Assembly (NCBI GenBank): GCA_002492465.1
Contig: DKYT01000029.1
Coordinates: 1-7,103, forward strand
Direction: 5' to 3'
From: Lachnospiraceae bacterium UBA7093
Lineage (GTDB): Bacteria > Bacillota > Clostridia > Lachnospirales > Lachnospiraceae
DNA: 7,103 bases
Below, piece by piece: positions 6,231 through 7,103 of this stretch. The notes beneath the pieces were generated by a model that was given only the letters and a program-made list of their open reading frames with translations, was not told where the DNA came from and made no database searches. The number at the start of each line of letters is the position of its first letter. Positions within the stretch are counted from its first letter, which is position 1. A program made the position numbers and the translations under genes.

Positions 6231-6246
6231 CTGACTGATACGGTTA

Positions 6247-6414
6247 TTAAAAATCACTGTTTGTTGCATGAGTATTATTTACAAGCCAGTCTTTTAAAAT
6301 TTTATTGATGTATTGGCTAAATGAACGGTCGTCTTTTTCTGCTAAATCTTTTATTTCCTTTATTACATTGTCATCAAGTGTTATGCTTACTTTCGTTTTT
6401 AATGGTTTCATCAT
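6247..6414 (-). CDS. Small ribbon-helix-helix (Arc/CopG-like) DNA-binding protein
   Basis: A 55-residue protein read on the minus strand. The N-terminus KTKVSITLDDNVIKEIKDL (6-24) has the alternating pattern of the DNA-contacting beta strand, followed by helix one. After the turn KDDRS, helix two is SFSQYINKILKDWLV (31-45). This is the complete ribbon-helix-helix fold. The tail NNTHATNSDF is polar. AAGGAG (complement of 6420-6425) lies 5 bases before the first ATG (6414) and 8 before the second (6411), so either codon could start translation, and the second gives 54 residues. Proteins of this size and pattern act as small repressors, antitoxins or relaxosome accessory factors, and are common on conjugative elements of Clostridia. 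No toxin gene follows in the same direction. It probably binds DNA as a dimer near its own gene. The protein family is clear; the target is inferred. Confidence 0.85.
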   Translation of the reverse strand: MMKPLKTKVSITLDDNVIKEIKDLAEKDDRSFSQYINKILKDWLVNNTHATNSDF

Positions 6415-6460
6415 GGTTACTCCTTTTTATTAAAAGCATATCATCTTGGGGGAGGAAATA

Positions 6461-6489
6461 TTGAAAAGTAGCTTTAAGTAGTATATAGT
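6461..6489 (+). promoter_or_regulatory. Sigma-A-type promoter of the secreted protein gene
   Basis: TTGAAA (6461-6466) and TATAGT (6484-6489) are separated by exactly 17 bases and each departs little from consensus. The predicted leader is about 95 bases and ends in GGAGGT (6578-6583), 6 bases before the start codon. The A/T-rich leader has no obvious riboswitch or terminator structure. Confidence 0.65.
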
Positions 6490-6503
6490 AATATAAAGTA
6501 AGA
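6464..6503. repeat. Four 10-base-phased AGTA repeats over the promoter
   Basis: AGTA starts at 6467, 6477, 6487 and 6497, exactly 10 bases apart. The first two copies extend to AAGTAG (6466-6471 and 6476-6481). The array covers the spacer, the -10 box and the predicted start site, the place for a repressor. Candidate binders are the ribbon-helix-helix protein encoded divergently at 6247-6414 or an unseen response regulator. Confidence 0.5.
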
Positions 6504-6589
6504 TTTTTGGTGATTGTGTCCTGTAGAATACTAAACTAACAATTAACCATAATAAAGAAAAAACAATTTTATATCATGGAGGTATACTT

Positions 6590-7103
6590 ATGAAGAAACT
6601 TTACAAAATTTTAGCAGTAACCTTTGCAGTGGCACTTATCTTAGCTTCACCTGCGGCAATTATCACAAGCCATGCACAGGGACTTAACATCGATGCGCCA
6701 AATAATGATTCAGATAATGGTGAAGCTCCTAGCGATTTTTATGGGGATTCAAGTTCAAGCGACAGCGGTTCGAGCTATGGCGACGGTCTTGGATTCAATC
6801 CTGATTCACCGACTTATGTTGATGATTCTGAACCAATGCACAGCGACAGCGGTTCGAGCTCTAATGAATCCAGCACGCCCGCTCCTGCTCCCAGTGTAAA
6901 CAGCAGTCCATCCAACAGCGGTTCCAACGAATCCAGTGAACCTGCACCGGCTCCCAGTTATAACAGCAATTCATCCGACGCCAGCTCTAATAACAGCGGT
7001 TCATCCAGCAGTGTTTCCACAAGCAACCATAGCACTGCAAAGAGCGTTAACGACATTACCGTAAATGTGACAGGCGGTCAGAAATTCCGCATCGTTATGA
7101 GCA
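6590..7103 (+). CDS. Secreted Ser/Asn/Pro-rich protein, 5' part only
   Basis: An open frame from ATG 6590 runs off the window after 171 codons, so the protein is partial. Residues 1-29 form a signal peptide: basic start MKKLYK, hydrophobic core 8-26, and probable cleavage after SHA (27-29). Residues 31-90 are rich in Asp, Ser and Gly. Residues 91-150 form a low-complexity Ser/Asn linker with an imperfect 21-residue repeat: ESSTPAPAPSVNS (93-105) and ESSEPAPAPSYNS (114-126). From about 151 the composition becomes normal (SVNDITVNVTGGQKFRIVM), which looks like the start of a folded beta-rich domain. Such linkers often carry a domain away from the cell surface. No anchor motif is visible, since the C-terminus is missing. 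GGAGGT (6578-6583) supports the start. The function is unknown. Confidence 0.8.
   Translation, partial: MKKLYKILAVTFAVALILASPAAIITSHAQGLNIDAPNNDSDNGEAPSDFYGDSSSSDSGSSYGDGLGFNPDSPTYVDDSEPMHSDSGSSSNESSTPAPAPSVNSSPSNSGSNESSEPAPAPSYNSNSSDASSNNSGSSSSVSTSNHSTAKSVNDITVNVTGGQKFRIVMS
6758..6860 (+). repeat. Exact 19-bp direct repeat inside the linker coding sequence
   Basis: The 19 bases at 6758-6776 recur exactly at 6842-6860, 84 bases apart and in frame, encoding SDSGSS both times. Further 63-base periodicity is seen between 6866 and 6967. Exact nucleotide identity points to recent duplication, and the repeats allow in-frame length change of the linker. Confidence 0.75.

Noticed and set aside
6448..6481. 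Strong GGGGGAGG followed by TTG and six codons (possible leader peptide)
   Set aside because: The tiny frame overlaps the predicted promoter elements, so it would not be on the downstream transcript, and nothing upstream is seen to transcribe it.
6672..6899. 75-codon + frame inside the secreted protein gene
   Set aside because: It is a shifted frame of the low-complexity linker; the frame from 6590 has a signal peptide and ribosome binding site.

Overview
The window looks like the chromosome of a mid-GC, low-to-moderate-GC Firmicute, most likely a gut-type Clostridia (Lachnospiraceae-like) genome. The grounds are strong AGGAGG-type ribosome binding sites, the gene families present, and an ECF sigma factor paired with a large single-pass membrane protein. 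The species cannot be named from sequence alone.

Region 1 (1-3571) is a peptide-antibiotic-type sensing and transport module, all on the + strand. It encodes an OmpR/PhoB-type response regulator, a BcrA/LanF-like ABC ATPase, a six-helix ABC-2 permease that overlaps it by 8 bases, and a 299-residue histidine kinase with one membrane segment and almost no sensor domain. Between the regulator and the ATPase gene lie four direct repeats of the form TTWACA at 11-12 base spacing, just upstream of a -10 box. This is the architecture of an OmpR-family response regulator operator. The simplest model is that the phosphorylated regulator switches on ATPase, permease and kinase together, with the transporter helping to sense or remove a membrane-active peptide.

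Region 2 (3572-5865) is a sigma-factor cassette: an ECF-type sigma factor followed by a 535-residue protein in the position of an anti-sigma factor. That protein has a short cytoplasmic N-terminus, one transmembrane helix and a large, cysteine-rich, probably beta-propeller-like outer domain. A strong hairpin follows. The coding strand here is G-rich, whereas most of region 1 is C-rich on the same strand, which hints that the two blocks have different histories.

Region 3 (5866-6589) is gene-poor. It holds an 11-bp tandem duplication, a symmetric terminator-like hairpin, a roughly 110-base stretch of inverted and direct repeats resembling a mobile-element or transfer-origin end, and a 55-codon minus-strand gene for a ribbon-helix-helix DNA-binding protein. 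A sigma-A-type promoter carrying four AGTA words at exact 10-base spacing then drives the last gene.

Region 4 (6590-7103, cut by the window edge) is the start of a secreted protein with a signal peptide and a long Ser/Asn/Pro-rich repetitive linker.

No rRNA, tRNA, CRISPR array or intact transposase gene was seen.
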